Counted from the first letter of the stretch, positions 10,720 through 20,461 are shown. The stretch: 64,000 nucleotides of DNA from Rhodospirillum sp. (GCA_021741145.1 JAIOYK010000010.1:1-64000); one strand, 5' to 3'. Program-made: numbers and translations. The notes: generated by a model from the sequence alone, not told the origin.

Positions 10720-11730
10720 ATGACCTGTAAACGGGTGGAGCGGGAGGCGACGGAGTGGTTGCTTCTTTCGCGGGAGTTTCCAGATGACCCGGACTTGTGG
10801 GCGCGCTTCCGGTCTTGGCTGGAGGCCGACGCCTCGCACGCCGCGGCGTGGCGAGATGTCACGCATGTCGATGCGCTCATTGGCACTGTGTTCTCCGAAG
10901 GCACCACTCAAGGCGCCCCTTTTCTCAAGGGGAAGGAAGAGAAAGGGCGGGGCGAGGGGCAAGGCGCGTCTGCCGGCGGGGCTCTCCCGTCAAGGCGGTT
11001 GGTTTGGCGGGCCACCGCCAGCCTGCTCGTGGCATTGCTCGTCGTTGGCTTCGTGTCTCTCCGGATGCCAGGACTCATTCTGAAGGTCAGGGCCGACTAT
11101 GTGACCGGAACGGGTGAACGGCGGGATCTGCGCCTGGACGATGGCAGTATGGTTTTTCTCGCTCCCGAGAGCGCTATTTCCGTTGCATTCCATGGGCGGG
11201 AGCGCCGGGTTCGTCTTCTCGCGGGGCGCGCCTTTTTCGAGGTTGCCCCCGATCCGGACCGTCCGTTCGAGGTTCGCGCGGAGGGAGTCACGACGCGGGT
11301 TCTTGGCACGGCGTTCGATGAGAGTGTGTCCGGGAGCGGAGCAAATATCGCGGTGCGTCATGGTTTGGTGCGCGTGGACTACGCGGGCGGGGGACGGGCG
11401 GTGTCCGAAAGCCTGACCGCGGGAGATTGGCTTCGCGTCGGAAAAGACGGCTTCGTCGACAAGGGTGCGGGGCAACCGGATCAGGTGGGGAGTTGGCGGA
11501 CGGGCGAGCTTGTCGTCCAGGATCGGTCGATTACGGAAGTCGTGGATGCCCTGCGGCCTTACTACAATGGAGCCATCGTTTTCGCGAATGGTGAGGTGGG
11601 AGACCTGAGGGTGACGGGTGTCTATGATCTGAATAACCCCATGCAAGCGCTGAGAGCGCTTGCCCAGGCGCATGAGGGGCTGGGTGTCCACAGTCTGTCT
11701 TCCTGGTTGGTGGTGTTATCCAAAAGTTGA
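10720..11730 (+). CDS. FecR-family transmembrane sensor, locus 1
   Basis: The cytoplasmic N-terminus carries the DUF4880-type segment (EATEWLLLS through HAAAWRDV, about residues 7-45). One membrane helix lies near residues 96-116 (ATASLLVALLVVGFVSL). The periplasmic FecR domain has DLRLDDGSMVFLAPES, LLAGRAFFEVAPDPDRPFEV and a C-terminal VTGVYDLNNPMQALRALA. It carries the signal from the receptor's N-terminal domain to the sigma factor. The start is uncertain: ATG 10633 is also in frame, but 10720 puts the DUF4880 segment at the usual distance from the N-terminus. A 14-base direct repeat (AATGAATGATATGG twice) sits at the fecI stop. Confidence 0.88.
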   Translation: MTCKRVEREATEWLLLSREFPDDPDLWARFRSWLEADASHAAAWRDVTHVDALIGTVFSEGTTQGAPFLKGKEEKGRGEGQGASAGGALPSRRLVWRATASLLVALLVVGFVSLRMPGLILKVRADYVTGTGERRDLRLDDGSMVFLAPESAISVAFHGRERRVRLLAGRAFFEVAPDPDRPFEVRAEGVTTRVLGTAFDESVSGSGANIAVRHGLVRVDYAGGGRAVSESLTAGDWLRVGKDGFVDKGAGQPDQVGSWRTGELVVQDRSITEVVDALRPYYNGAIVFANGEVGDLRVTGVYDLNNPMQALRALAQAHEGLGVHSLSSWLVVLSKS

Positions 11731-11871
11731 GCGCTTGCCCCGGCGGCATCCGCATTTCTTTTCAAAAAAAGCTGAAAAAAGGATCCGAGCCGACGTCTGC
11801 TGTATGGGGATTGCGAGTGCGATGCATTTGAATATCTTCGTTCCAGATGATTGCTCAAGGATAAATTCGTG

Positions 11872-14328
11872 ATGACGGTGGTGGAGAAAAGGCGGGTCCG
11901 TGCCGAAGGCAAGGGCTTGAGTGGGCGTATGTTCGTCGCGGTGACCGCGATTTCGTCGGTGTTCGTGATATGCGGACCGGTTGCGGCAGGGGCGCGGGAG
12001 GATGCGCCGCGCAGTGTGCCTGCTGGTCGGATGCAATTCGATATTCCTGAACAACCTCTCGGGCAAGCGCTGACCACGTTTGGGCGGCAAGCGGGCCTTC
12101 AGGTGTCGGTTGATCCCGGTTTGGTGCGTGGGCTGCAAGGGGTTGCCGTTCATGGGTCCTTGACGCCGCATCAAGCGCTCGTCAACCTCTTGGGTAATCT
12201 GCCTTTGGGATACCAGATCTCCGACGGCGTCGTGATCCTTCGGGGCGTATCGGAAGGCGAGGCCGATGCCGTTGTCTTGCCTGCGGTCGTGGTCGAAGGA
12301 GATGTTCGCAGCCAAAGCCCCTATGGACCCGGAGAAGGCTATGTCGCTCGCCGCTCCGTTGTCGGTACGAAGACAAACGCTGAAGTAGTGAAAACTCCGC
12401 AGTCCATTTCTGTCGTCACCAAGGACGAAATTGAGGCGCGTGCCGCGAAAAATGTCAATGAGGCCTTGCGCTACACCGCTGGCGTGGCGACGGAAGCCTC
12501 CGGCTCCGATGATCGCTTCGATTTAATTTCAGGGCGTGGCTTCGATTTGAACGAATACCTGGATGGAACAAAACTCTTGTCCAGTTCGTCCGGTTTCGCC
12601 GTCCCCCAGTTTGATTCCTACCTATTCGACCGCGTTGAAGTGCTCAAGGGTCCGACGTCCGTGCTTTATGGATCGGCGAGCCCGGGAGGGATCGTGAACC
12701 TTGTGAGCAAGCGTCCGACCGAGGACCCCGTGCACGAGGTTCTGTTGCGCGGTGGGAGCGATGGGCATATGGAAGGGGCCTTCGATCTCGGCGGACCGGT
12801 GACGGAGGATGGCGATCTGTTGTATCGCGTAACGGGCCTGGCCCGCCGGACCGGCACGCAAGTCGAGGATACGCACTACCAACGCTATTTTATCGCTCCG
12901 TCGATCACTTGGCGGCCCACCGAGGATACGGACCTTACTGTCTTGCTGAATTACCAATACGATCCGGAGGCGGGCTTTTTCAACAAGCTGCCCGTCGCCG
13001 GAACGGGGCAGTCCGGTGTGGCGGGGGATATTCCCCGGGATTTCTATGCTGGCGACACGGATTTCGATAAGTTCGAGCGGTCGACGGTCTCGGTGGGGTA
13101 CAATTTCGAACACCGCTTCACGGATGCGGTGACCTTCCGGCAAAACGCCCGTTTCTTGCATATGGAGACGGATTTTGCCGCGATCTTCTCCAGCGGAACG
13201 GTTCAGGCCGATGGGCATACCCTCGACCGGAGTGCTTTCACCTCCGACGAAAATCTCAATAACCTAACCCTGGACAACCAGTTGGAGGTCAAGCTGGCCA
13301 CGGGGCCAGTTGATCATACGGTTCTGGGGGGGGTCGACTATCAATGGCTGTCTTGGTCGCAGGACGGTCGCTTCGGCGGGGCGCCATCGATCGACTTCCT
13401 GGCCCCGGATCATACCCAGGCGATTACAACGCCGCCTGTCTTCGCCGACCAGCGTCAGACCCAACGCCAACTGGGTTTCTACGCGCAGGATCAGATCGAA
13501 TACGGTGGGTGGTCCCTGTTGCTGGGCGGTCGTATTGACCGGGTCGGAAGCGAGGTCGAAAATGATCGGACGGGGGTCACCACCAAGCATGACGACTATG
13601 ACTTCACCGGGCGGGTCGGTCTCAGTTATCTGTTCGATAATGGACTCGCGCCCTATGTCAGTTATTCGGAATCCTTCGAGCCCACCAGTGGAACGGATTT
13701 CGGTGGAGGATCCTTCGACCCGACCACAGGGCGGCAATACGAGGTTGGCATCAAATATCAGCCGCCGGGCGTGAATGCCCTGGTGACCCTGTCGGCCTAT
13801 CAGCTGACGCAGCAAAACGTCCTCACGGCTGACCCCGTTCATACGGGCTTCAGTGTTCAGACCGGCGAGATCCGCTCCCGTGGTCTCGAACTGGAGGGCA
13901 AGGCGTCCCTGACCTCGAACCTGTCCGTGATCGCGTCCTATGCCTATGTCGACGCCGAGGTGACCGAAGCCAACGACGGCACCAAGGGGAAGACGCCCAC
14001 GGGCATTCCCAAACATCTTGCGTCGGCCTGGGCCGATTACGCCTTCGACGAGGGGAACTTGAAGGGATTGGGCATCGGTGGCGGCGTCCGCTATCGGGGA
14101 AAATCTCAGGGCAATAATGCGAATACGTTCCAGGTCGCGGACGCGGTTCTTTTCGATGCCGCCGTCCGCTACGACCTGGGTGCTTTGGCCCCGCGTTTGG
14201 CGGGCGTGCAGTTGGCGGTCAATGGCAGCAATCTGCTTGACAAGGAATACATCGCCCGCTGTCAGGACACAGGCTGTTACTACGGGCTTGGGCGGACGGT
14301 TCTCGCGACCTTGAAGTATACGTGGTGA
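11872..14328 (+). CDS. TonB-dependent siderophore receptor with signalling domain, locus 1
   Basis: The 818 residues form an outer-membrane receptor. After a signal peptide there is an STN signalling domain (FDIPEQPLGQALTTFGRQAG to GYQISDGVVIL, about residues 50-125), then a TonB-box-like LPAVVVEG. The plug domain has TPQSISVVTKDEIEAR and VLKGPTSVLYGSASPGGIVN. The beta-barrel ends in LATLKYTW, an aromatic end as required for outer-membrane insertion. The STN domain is expected to contact the FecR upstream. The architecture resembles FpvA/FoxA-type receptors for hydroxamate or mixed siderophores; the ligand is not known. AAGGA precedes this start; a TTG at 11851 is also in frame. Confidence 0.92.
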   Translation: MTVVEKRRVRAEGKGLSGRMFVAVTAISSVFVICGPVAAGAREDAPRSVPAGRMQFDIPEQPLGQALTTFGRQAGLQVSVDPGLVRGLQGVAVHGSLTPHQALVNLLGNLPLGYQISDGVVILRGVSEGEADAVVLPAVVVEGDVRSQSPYGPGEGYVARRSVVGTKTNAEVVKTPQSISVVTKDEIEARAAKNVNEALRYTAGVATEASGSDDRFDLISGRGFDLNEYLDGTKLLSSSSGFAVPQFDSYLFDRVEVLKGPTSVLYGSASPGGIVNLVSKRPTEDPVHEVLLRGGSDGHMEGAFDLGGPVTEDGDLLYRVTGLARRTGTQVEDTHYQRYFIAPSITWRPTEDTDLTVLLNYQYDPEAGFFNKLPVAGTGQSGVAGDIPRDFYAGDTDFDKFERSTVSVGYNFEHRFTDAVTFRQNARFLHMETDFAAIFSSGTVQADGHTLDRSAFTSDENLNNLTLDNQLEVKLATGPVDHTVLGGVDYQWLSWSQDGRFGGAPSIDFLAPDHTQAITTPPVFADQRQTQRQLGFYAQDQIEYGGWSLLLGGRIDRVGSEVENDRTGVTTKHDDYDFTGRVGLSYLFDNGLAPYVSYSESFEPTSGTDFGGGSFDPTTGRQYEVGIKYQPPGVNALVTLSAYQLTQQNVLTADPVHTGFSVQTGEIRSRGLELEGKASLTSNLSVIASYAYVDAEVTEANDGTKGKTPTGIPKHLASAWADYAFDEGNLKGLGIGGGVRYRGKSQGNNANTFQVADAVLFDAAVRYDLGALAPRLAGVQLAVNGSNLLDKEYIARCQDTGCYYGLGRTVLATLKYTW

Positions 14329-14335
14329 GGACCCG

Positions 14336-15283
14336 ATGAGACTGTCGTCTCGAGGAGAGAGTCGGCGCCTGTGGGGCGCCCGGCTCGCCGTCGGGATGCT
14401 TCTGGGGGGGCTTTCGTCGAGGGGCGCGGTCGCGCGGCTCTCGACGGTCCCACTGTTGGGCGGGGCGTCCTCGACCGATGAGCGTCTTGTTGTTCTCGAC
14501 TGGGGTTTGGCTGAAACGGTACTGGCCCTGGGGGTGACGCCCCTGGGTGTTCCCGCGCCGGGTTGGTATGATCGCTATGTCGGCGGCGGAGAAACCATGC
14601 CGTCCGGTGTCACCAACGTGGGGTTGCTCTTCGCGCCGAATTTTGAGCTTATTCAATCCCTTGCACCGTCGCGGATTCTGATCACGCCGGGCCTGACCGC
14701 GGCGCGATCCGCGTTGGACCGCATCGCGCCCACCGACAGCTTCACGGTTTTTCGACCGGGGGCGGACGTGCTTGATCACGCGCGCGAAGAGACTTGGCGG
14801 CTCGCGGATCGGATCGGGCGGGCGCGATCCCGCGATGCCCTGTTCGCCGGGGTTGACCGGAGCCTGGACCGTGCCCGGCGGGCCGTCGCGGAGAGCGCGT
14901 CTCGACCCCTCTATCTCGTTACGGTGATCGACGACCGCCATGTGCGCATCCATGGCCGCGAGAGCCTGTATGGCGGCGTGTTGACCCGTCTTGGTCTGCG
15001 AAACGCCTGGAAACGCCCGACTCTTGGAGGCGTCGCGACCGTGGCGTTGGATGCCCTGCTGGAAGAGCCAGAGGCCGGGCTCGTCACCATTGCCACGCCC
15101 TTTGGCGGGGGGCTTGGGGGCGGGCACGCGCAGGGGCCTTTCTGGTCGATCCTGCCCTTCGCGCGCGAAGGGCGGGTGTATGAGACCGCGCCGGTGCTCG
15201 CGAACGGAGGGTTGCCTTCCGTGGCGCGCTTCGCCCGCCTGCTGGCCCGGGCCCTGGATACCACGAAAGGCCACGCGCGATGA
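14336..15283 (+). CDS. FhuD-like periplasmic siderophore-binding protein, locus 1
   Basis: The 315-residue protein matches ABC-type Fe3+-siderophore binding proteins (FhuD/FepB clan). It has an N-terminal export segment with twin arginines (SRRLWG, residues about 9-14) and a hydrophobic core ending near residue 38. The conserved fold shows in RLVVLDWGLAETVLALGV, LFAPNFELIQSLAPSRIL and the C-terminal VYETAPVLANGGLPSVARFA. It would hand the ferric siderophore to the FhuB permease. It follows the receptor by 7 bases and overlaps fhuB by 4 bases. Confidence 0.88.
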   Translation: MRLSSRGESRRLWGARLAVGMLLGGLSSRGAVARLSTVPLLGGASSTDERLVVLDWGLAETVLALGVTPLGVPAPGWYDRYVGGGETMPSGVTNVGLLFAPNFELIQSLAPSRILITPGLTAARSALDRIAPTDSFTVFRPGADVLDHAREETWRLADRIGRARSRDALFAGVDRSLDRARRAVAESASRPLYLVTVIDDRHVRIHGRESLYGGVLTRLGLRNAWKRPTLGGVATVALDALLEEPEAGLVTIATPFGGGLGGGHAQGPFWSILPFAREGRVYETAPVLANGGLPSVARFARLLARALDTTKGHAR

Positions 15284-17289
15284 CGGGAATAACCCTTGGG
15301 CTATCCGCCGGGCGTCCGCCCGCCTCTGGCCCGGTTCTGCTCAGTGCCGTGTTGTTGGTGCCGACTGTCGCCCTTCTGACGGCCACCCTTGGGCGGGATC
15401 TGCCGGTGGAGGAGTGGTTGGCTGCGGCGTGGTCACCAAGGGCCGACGACATGGCGGCGCTGACCGTCCATTACGTTCTTCTACCGCGGTTCGTCATGGC
15501 GCTGCTGGTGGGGGCCGCTCTTGGCTTGTCGGGGGCGCTTTTCCAGCAGGTCTTGCGCAATCCGATCGCCGAACCCGGAACGCTGGGGGTGTCGACGGGG
15601 GCCTATCTTGCCATTACCTTGGGGACCTTTGTCGCGCCCCAATGGTTCGCCGACGGGCGGGAGCCGATCGCGCTGGCTGGCGCGCTGGCCGCCATGCTCG
15701 CCGTTTTCGGCTTTGCCTCGCGACAGGCCCTGTCGCCCCTTGCCCTGATCCTGGCCGGTCTGGTGGTGAACCTGATCTGCGCCGCCGTGGCGACGGTTCT
15801 CGGACTGTTCAATGATCAGGGGCTTGCGACACTGTTCCTTTGGGCCAGTGGATCCCTGGCGCAACAGGACTGGAGCGGGGTCACCTATCTGTTGCCCCGG
15901 GTCCTTGGGGCGGCGGTTTTGTGTCTCGTCGCGCTCCGACCCTTGACCGTCGCGGGATTGGAGGAAGACACGGTTCGGGGGCTCGGCCTGTCCCCCGCAC
16001 GGGCGCGGGTTCTGGGGCTGGTGATCGCCGTGGCGCTCGCCGGGTTCGTGGTCAGCGCCGTTGGCGTGATCGGCTTTGTCGGGTTGGCCGCGCCAATCCT
16101 CGCGAGACTGGTGGGCGCCCGGCGGTTCGCGGACCGTTTGCTCTGGGCGCCGGTGATCGGGTCCGGTTTGCTGGGACTCACCGACCAACTCGTGGCTCGG
16201 GTGGACCTTGGGGCACGGGAATTGCCCGCGGGCGTGGTGACCGCGGTCATCGGCGGTCCCCTCCTGGTCCTGCTGCTTCCTCTTCTCCGTCGGGGGGCGG
16301 AGGCCGTTACGGCCCCTTACGCTCCGGCCCGACTTGGCGGAGGGTCGAATGGGGTCCTTGCCATCTGCCTGATTGGTCTCGTTCCCATTGTCTGGATTGC
16401 CCTGTTCCTGGGGCAGGATCAGGGGGGGTGGGCCTGGGCTGGTTTTGACCATATTGGACCGCTGTTGCCCTGGCGGGCGCCGCGGGTTCTCGGCGCCCTG
16501 GTGGCGGGCGCCATGTTGGCCGCGGCGGGATGCCTGATTCAGCGCTTCACAGGGAATCCCATGGCGGGACCGGAGGTTCTGGGAATCGGCGCGGGGGGCG
16601 TGATGCTGGTGATCGTGCTGATGATGGCCGGTCTGTCGCTCACCCTGGAGACTCAGACGTTGGTCTGTGTCATCGGAACCCTGGGAACCTTCGCCGCCCT
16701 GTTGTTGCTTGGGCGCCGCTCCGGCTTCGCCGCGGACCGTCTGTTGTTGGTGGGAATCGCCATCAATACCGGATTTTCCGCCTTTGTTGCCCTGTTCATT
16801 AGTGGAGGCGACCCACGGGCCCTAGCGGTGCTGCGATGGGTTTCCGGCTCCACCTATTTGTTGGACAGCGCCACGGTGCTCCGCGCCCTTACCCTGATGG
16901 TCCTATTGCTTGCCCTGGCGCTTCTGCTCCATCGATGGCTCGCCATCCTGCCCTTGGGCGAGGCCACCACCCGCGCCGTGGGGGTTGATCCCCGGCGCGC
17001 GCGGTTCGTGGTCCTGACGATCGCGGCTCTGTTGACCGCCGGGGGAACCCTGATCGTGGGGCCAATGAGTTTCATTGGCCTGATGGCGCCACACATGGCG
17101 GCGATGCTGGGCATGCGCGGTCCCCGACGTCACCTGCTGTGCGCCTGCGGGCTTGGCGCGGGGTTGATCATCGTCGCCGACTGGGTCGGTCGCATGGTCC
17201 TGTTTCCCAACGAGATCCCCGCCGGATTGGTCGCGACCCTCATCGGTGGTCCCTATTTTCTCTGGCTTTTGCAAAGGCGGACATCATGA
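15280..17289 (+). CDS. fhuB: FhuB-like fused FecCD permease, locus 1
   Basis: At 669 residues this is a tandem of two FecCD permease domains, as in FhuB (about 660). The first domain has the FecCD stretches LPRFVMALLVGAALGLSGAL and RNPIAEPGTLGVS. The second repeats them as APRVLGALVAGAMLAAAGCL and GNPMAGPEVLGIG. Both end with the coupling region VGFVGLAAP or GPMSFIGLMAPH. About 20 membrane helices are expected. It forms the inner-membrane channel for the siderophore. The start overlaps fhuD (ATGA), and the stop overlaps the next gene. Confidence 0.92.
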   Translation: MTGITLGLSAGRPPASGPVLLSAVLLVPTVALLTATLGRDLPVEEWLAAAWSPRADDMAALTVHYVLLPRFVMALLVGAALGLSGALFQQVLRNPIAEPGTLGVSTGAYLAITLGTFVAPQWFADGREPIALAGALAAMLAVFGFASRQALSPLALILAGLVVNLICAAVATVLGLFNDQGLATLFLWASGSLAQQDWSGVTYLLPRVLGAAVLCLVALRPLTVAGLEEDTVRGLGLSPARARVLGLVIAVALAGFVVSAVGVIGFVGLAAPILARLVGARRFADRLLWAPVIGSGLLGLTDQLVARVDLGARELPAGVVTAVIGGPLLVLLLPLLRRGAEAVTAPYAPARLGGGSNGVLAICLIGLVPIVWIALFLGQDQGGWAWAGFDHIGPLLPWRAPRVLGALVAGAMLAAAGCLIQRFTGNPMAGPEVLGIGAGGVMLVIVLMMAGLSLTLETQTLVCVIGTLGTFAALLLLGRRSGFAADRLLLVGIAINTGFSAFVALFISGGDPRALAVLRWVSGSTYLLDSATVLRALTLMVLLLALALLLHRWLAILPLGEATTRAVGVDPRRARFVVLTIAALLTAGGTLIVGPMSFIGLMAPHMAAMLGMRGPRRHLLCACGLGAGLIIVADWVGRMVLFPNEIPAGLVATLIGGPYFLWLLQRRTS

Positions 17290-19067
17290 CCGGCCAACGG
17301 TCTTCCAAGGAACCGGTTGGCCTCGTGGGCGCGGCCGGACATCTGTTGAAGCCCTTCTGGCCGTTGGCCCTTTGTGGCGCTGTATTGGGTACGGTGAGTG
17401 GTCTGGCGACCGCTTGGTTGTTGGCGACCGTCAACCGTGCCTTGCATCTGGATGGGGACACCGCGTGGCGGCTCATCGCCGTCTTCGCCGGTCTCGGTTT
17501 GCTGAGTGTGGGAGGTACGGCCCTGGCTGGCGTGGTCAACAGCTTTGTCGGGCAGCGCGTGATCGCCGCGTTGCGGAAAACGATTTCGGCGCGGATCCTG
17601 CGTGCGCCGGTTCCGCTGCTGGAAGCGCGCCGGGCCCATCGACTCATGGCGATGCTGACCAATGACATCGACACGGTTTCGGCCTTTACCTTCAATGCCT
17701 CGGGCTATGCGATTTCCCTGGCCATCATTGTCGGGAGTTTCGCCTATCTGCTCACCCTCTCCGGGGTTGTGTTCCTGGTCGCGGTGCTGTCCCTCGCGGT
17801 TGGTCTCGCCATCAATATGGTCGCGAAACGGGGGTGGTTGCGCCATTACGAGGCCGTGCGCGACACCCAGGACGACCTGCACAAGCAATATCGGGCGGTG
17901 GTCGATGGCGCGAAGGAATTGAAGATGCACCGGGGGCGCCGGGCGCGGGTCCACGGAACGTATCTGACCGCCGCCGCGGATAGGATCGCCGGGCTCAAGA
18001 GCCGCGCCATGGCCCTTTTCTGGGTGGCCGACGCCGCCGGATCGGCGATTTTCTTCCTGGCTATCGCCATTCTAGTGTTCGGTCAGTCGCGCCTTGGTAT
18101 CGACAGCACCGTCATCAGTGGCGCGGTTATTGTTCTGCTCTATGTAAAGAGCCCGGTGGAGCGGATCGCCAATGCCTTGCCGATCCTCGATCAAGCTCGG
18201 ATTTCCTTCCAGCGGATCGCGACCCTTTCGACGGAACTCGACCAGCACGGCCAGGATTTACCCCTGGACGCGAAGGGCGCGCCCGTGCGCCACATGGAGA
18301 GCCTTGAGTTGCGGGGCGTCCGGTATGCCTTTCCCCCGATCGAGGACGGGGTTCCGTTCGCCCTGGGTCCGGTGGATCTGACAATCCGGTCGGGTGAGCT
18401 GATTTTCATCGTCGGTGAGAACGGCTCTGGCAAGACGACGTTGATCAAACTCCTGCTGGGGCTTTACGACCCCCAGGATGGCGCAGTGCTGTGGAATGGG
18501 GAGGACGTGACGACGGCCAAGCGCGACGATTATCGCCAACTCTTCACCACGGTGTTTTCCGATTACTACCTGTTTGACGATCTGGTCGACCACGATCTGA
18601 CGGAAGACGAAGTCCGTGGTCATTTGGAGCGCCTTGACTTGGCCCATAAGGTGGGCGTGCGTGAGAATCGTTTCTCGACGCTGGATCTGTCCACGGGGCA
18701 AAAGAAGCGGTTGGCCCTGCTGAACGCCTATCTCGAGCGGCGACCCGTCATGGTGACGGACGAGTGGGCCGCCGATCAGGATCCCGTTTTCCGACAGCTC
18801 TTTTACACCGTTCTTCTGGAAGACCTGCGCCGCCAGGGGAAGACCCTCGTCGTCATCAGTCATGATGACCGCTATTTCTACATTGCCGACCGCGTCATTC
18901 GCCTCGCCGAGGGGTGCATTGTCTTCGATGGGCCGCCGGACGCCGCGCGGGAACACTTCGCCGAGGATCCCTCGGTGGTGTCTCCCTCCTGGCTGGGAGA
19001 GAGGACAGGGTCCGATGAGCGAACCACGGAAGCGACGGTGAGCCTGGGAAGGACGACTGTGTCATGA
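17286..19067 (+). CDS. PvdE/SyrD-type cyclic-peptide ABC exporter, locus 1
   Basis: The 593-residue protein fuses a six-helix exporter domain (about residues 15-310) to an ATPase domain. The ATPase shows Walker A GENGSGKTTLIKLLLG, signature LSTGQKKRLALL and Walker B VMVTDEWAADQDP, which has Asp-Glu followed by Trp rather than the usual Pro. That DEWAADQDP form is typical of the cyclic-peptide transporter family (PvdE, SyrD). The frame is open upstream into fhuB, but the ATGA overlap at 17286 is the natural start. Family members export siderophore precursors or peptides. No synthetase is nearby, so its role in an uptake operon is unclear. Confidence 0.88.
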   Translation: MTGQRSSKEPVGLVGAAGHLLKPFWPLALCGAVLGTVSGLATAWLLATVNRALHLDGDTAWRLIAVFAGLGLLSVGGTALAGVVNSFVGQRVIAALRKTISARILRAPVPLLEARRAHRLMAMLTNDIDTVSAFTFNASGYAISLAIIVGSFAYLLTLSGVVFLVAVLSLAVGLAINMVAKRGWLRHYEAVRDTQDDLHKQYRAVVDGAKELKMHRGRRARVHGTYLTAAADRIAGLKSRAMALFWVADAAGSAIFFLAIAILVFGQSRLGIDSTVISGAVIVLLYVKSPVERIANALPILDQARISFQRIATLSTELDQHGQDLPLDAKGAPVRHMESLELRGVRYAFPPIEDGVPFALGPVDLTIRSGELIFIVGENGSGKTTLIKLLLGLYDPQDGAVLWNGEDVTTAKRDDYRQLFTTVFSDYYLFDDLVDHDLTEDEVRGHLERLDLAHKVGVRENRFSTLDLSTGQKKRLALLNAYLERRPVMVTDEWAADQDPVFRQLFYTVLLEDLRRQGKTLVVISHDDRYFYIADRVIRLAEGCIVFDGPPDAAREHFAEDPSVVSPSWLGERTGSDERTTEATVSLGRTTVS

Positions 19068-19969
19068 AGAATTGGCTGATGAAGAGGGAGCGAACCGGTC
19101 CGTCCCCCGAAGTCTCGGAGCCCTCCCGGTTCGATCGAGCCCGATCCGATCGGGCCCGATCCGACCTGGCCCGGTTCGACCTGGCCCGGTTCGACCTGGC
19201 CCGGTTCGACCTGGAGGGAGTCTGCTTCCGGTTGCCGGAGCGGGAACTTCTGGCACCGTTGAGCCTGACCTTGCCACGCGGACGGGTCATCGGGTTGATC
19301 GGACATAACGGGTCCGGCAAGTCGACCTTGATCAAGATGCTGGCGCGTCAGCAGGCGCCAACGTCGGGAACAATCCGCTTCAATGGCGCTGTCTTGCGGA
19401 CGTGGGGAGAGAGAGCCTTCGCGCGCGAGGTGGGCTATCTCGCTCAATGCACCCCCGCCGCGCCGGGACTGCTGGTGAAGGAACTGGTCGCCCTCGGACG
19501 CTATCCTTGGCATGGTGCCTTGGGTCGTTTCGGTGGCGCCGATCACGACAAAGTCGCCGAAGCCATGGCCGCGGCGAAGGTGTCTGATTTCGCCGACACC
19601 TTGATCGACGTGTTGTCGGGCGGGGAACGTCAGCGGGCTTGGCTTGCGATGCTCTTGGCCCAGGATGTGGGTTGGTTGCTGCTCGACGAACCGATTTCCG
19701 CGTTGGACCTGGCCCATCAGGTGGGGGTGCTCTCCTTGGTGCGCGATCTGTCGGTGCGTCGGGGGCTGGGTGTTCTTGTCGTTCTGCACGACGTCAATAT
19801 GGCCGCTCGGTATTGCGACGAGATCATTGCCTTGCGGCATGGGCGACTCATCATGCGTGGCGCACCCGACGAGGTCATGCGCCCGGAGTGTCTGGAGGAG
19901 ATCTACGACATTCCCATGGCGGTGATGAGGCATCCCGAAAGTGGGCTTTCCATTGGCATCGCGTGTTGA
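19064..19969 (+). CDS. fhuC: FhuC-like siderophore ABC ATPase with a repeat-bearing N-terminus, locus 1
   Basis: The ATPase has Walker A GHNGSGKSTLIKML, a Q-loop (VGYLAQCT), signature LSGGERQRAWLAML, Walker B WLLLDEPISALD and the switch His (VVLHDVNMA). It powers the FhuB permease. The first 50 residues are unlike other FhuC proteins: they contain a run of five-residue repeats (RFDRA, RSDRA, RSDLA, RFDLA) encoded by six 15-bp tandem repeats. The normal domain starts near residue 47 (DLEGVCFRLPER). The start overlaps the exporter stop (ATGA). Confidence 0.9.
   Translation: MKNWLMKRERTGPSPEVSEPSRFDRARSDRARSDLARFDLARFDLARFDLEGVCFRLPERELLAPLSLTLPRGRVIGLIGHNGSGKSTLIKMLARQQAPTSGTIRFNGAVLRTWGERAFAREVGYLAQCTPAAPGLLVKELVALGRYPWHGALGRFGGADHDKVAEAMAAAKVSDFADTLIDVLSGGERQRAWLAMLLAQDVGWLLLDEPISALDLAHQVGVLSLVRDLSVRRGLGVLVVLHDVNMAARYCDEIIALRHGRLIMRGAPDEVMRPECLEEIYDIPMAVMRHPESGLSIGIAC
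19125..19214 (+). repeat. Six in-frame 15-bp tandem repeats inside fhuC
   Basis: Six copies of a 15-base unit run without gaps. The last three are identical (CCCGGTTCGACCTGG); the first three differ at a few sites (for example CCCGATCCGACCTGG). As 15 is divisible by 3, changes in copy number keep the frame and only change the length of the ATPase N-terminus. Confidence 0.95.
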
Positions 19970-20050
19970 AGAACGGCGCGTGCCCAGCCCCCCGATCTGG
20001 TTGTCGCGCGGTTTGTGCTCGTCCTCTGGTCTACAGGTAACCGAGACACC

Positions 20051-20461
20051 TCATAATACCAGCCCGCGATGAGCGTGATTCATCGCGGGTTGGAAGCGGC
20101 TGACTGGCCGCCGCGCCTCCTGGCGCGTAAAGCCCGCGTGGCGTTTGAACGCGATACAAGGCGCATGGGTTTCGACCCATGCACCTTGGTATAAGCGGTA
20201 GTGAAGCGTGGAGATCTTGATCCACCGCACCGAGGTGATGATCCGGGCACCGATTTTGAGGAGTTTCTCCCGAATGGTGTACGGCGCGACCTTGGACGGA
20301 TCCATGCCTTGGTGGGCACGCAATCGCAACTGGGCCTTCAGCATGTTTGCGACGCCCGCCAGGATCAGCCGGGTCTTGTTGGTCATGAAGACATGGCCCG
20401 AGGCCAAGTGGCCAAACAGGTCCAACAGGCGGTCCCTCGCCTTCGCGGTGACCGATCCGGG
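20051..20461 (-). pseudogene. IS1380-type (DDE group 1) transposase C-terminal remnant
   Basis: The minus-strand frame from 20461 down contains RLLDLFGHL, HVFMTNKTRLILAGVANML and TIREKLLKIGARIITSVRWI. The pattern TIRxKLLKIGA with SVRxIKI is the C-terminal signature of IS1380-type transposases. The N-terminal two thirds, including the catalytic DDE core, are missing. It starts right at the stop codon of the FGE-like gene and happens to be in the same frame. The element's other end is not visible. Confidence 0.6.
20063..20089. repeat. REP-like palindrome, copy 1
   Basis: CCCGCGATGA and TCATCGCGGG form an exact 10-bp inverted repeat with a 7-base spacer. The same arms recur at 44722-44750. Two dispersed copies of one palindrome in non-coding DNA suggest a REP-like repeat family. 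Confidence 0.6.
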
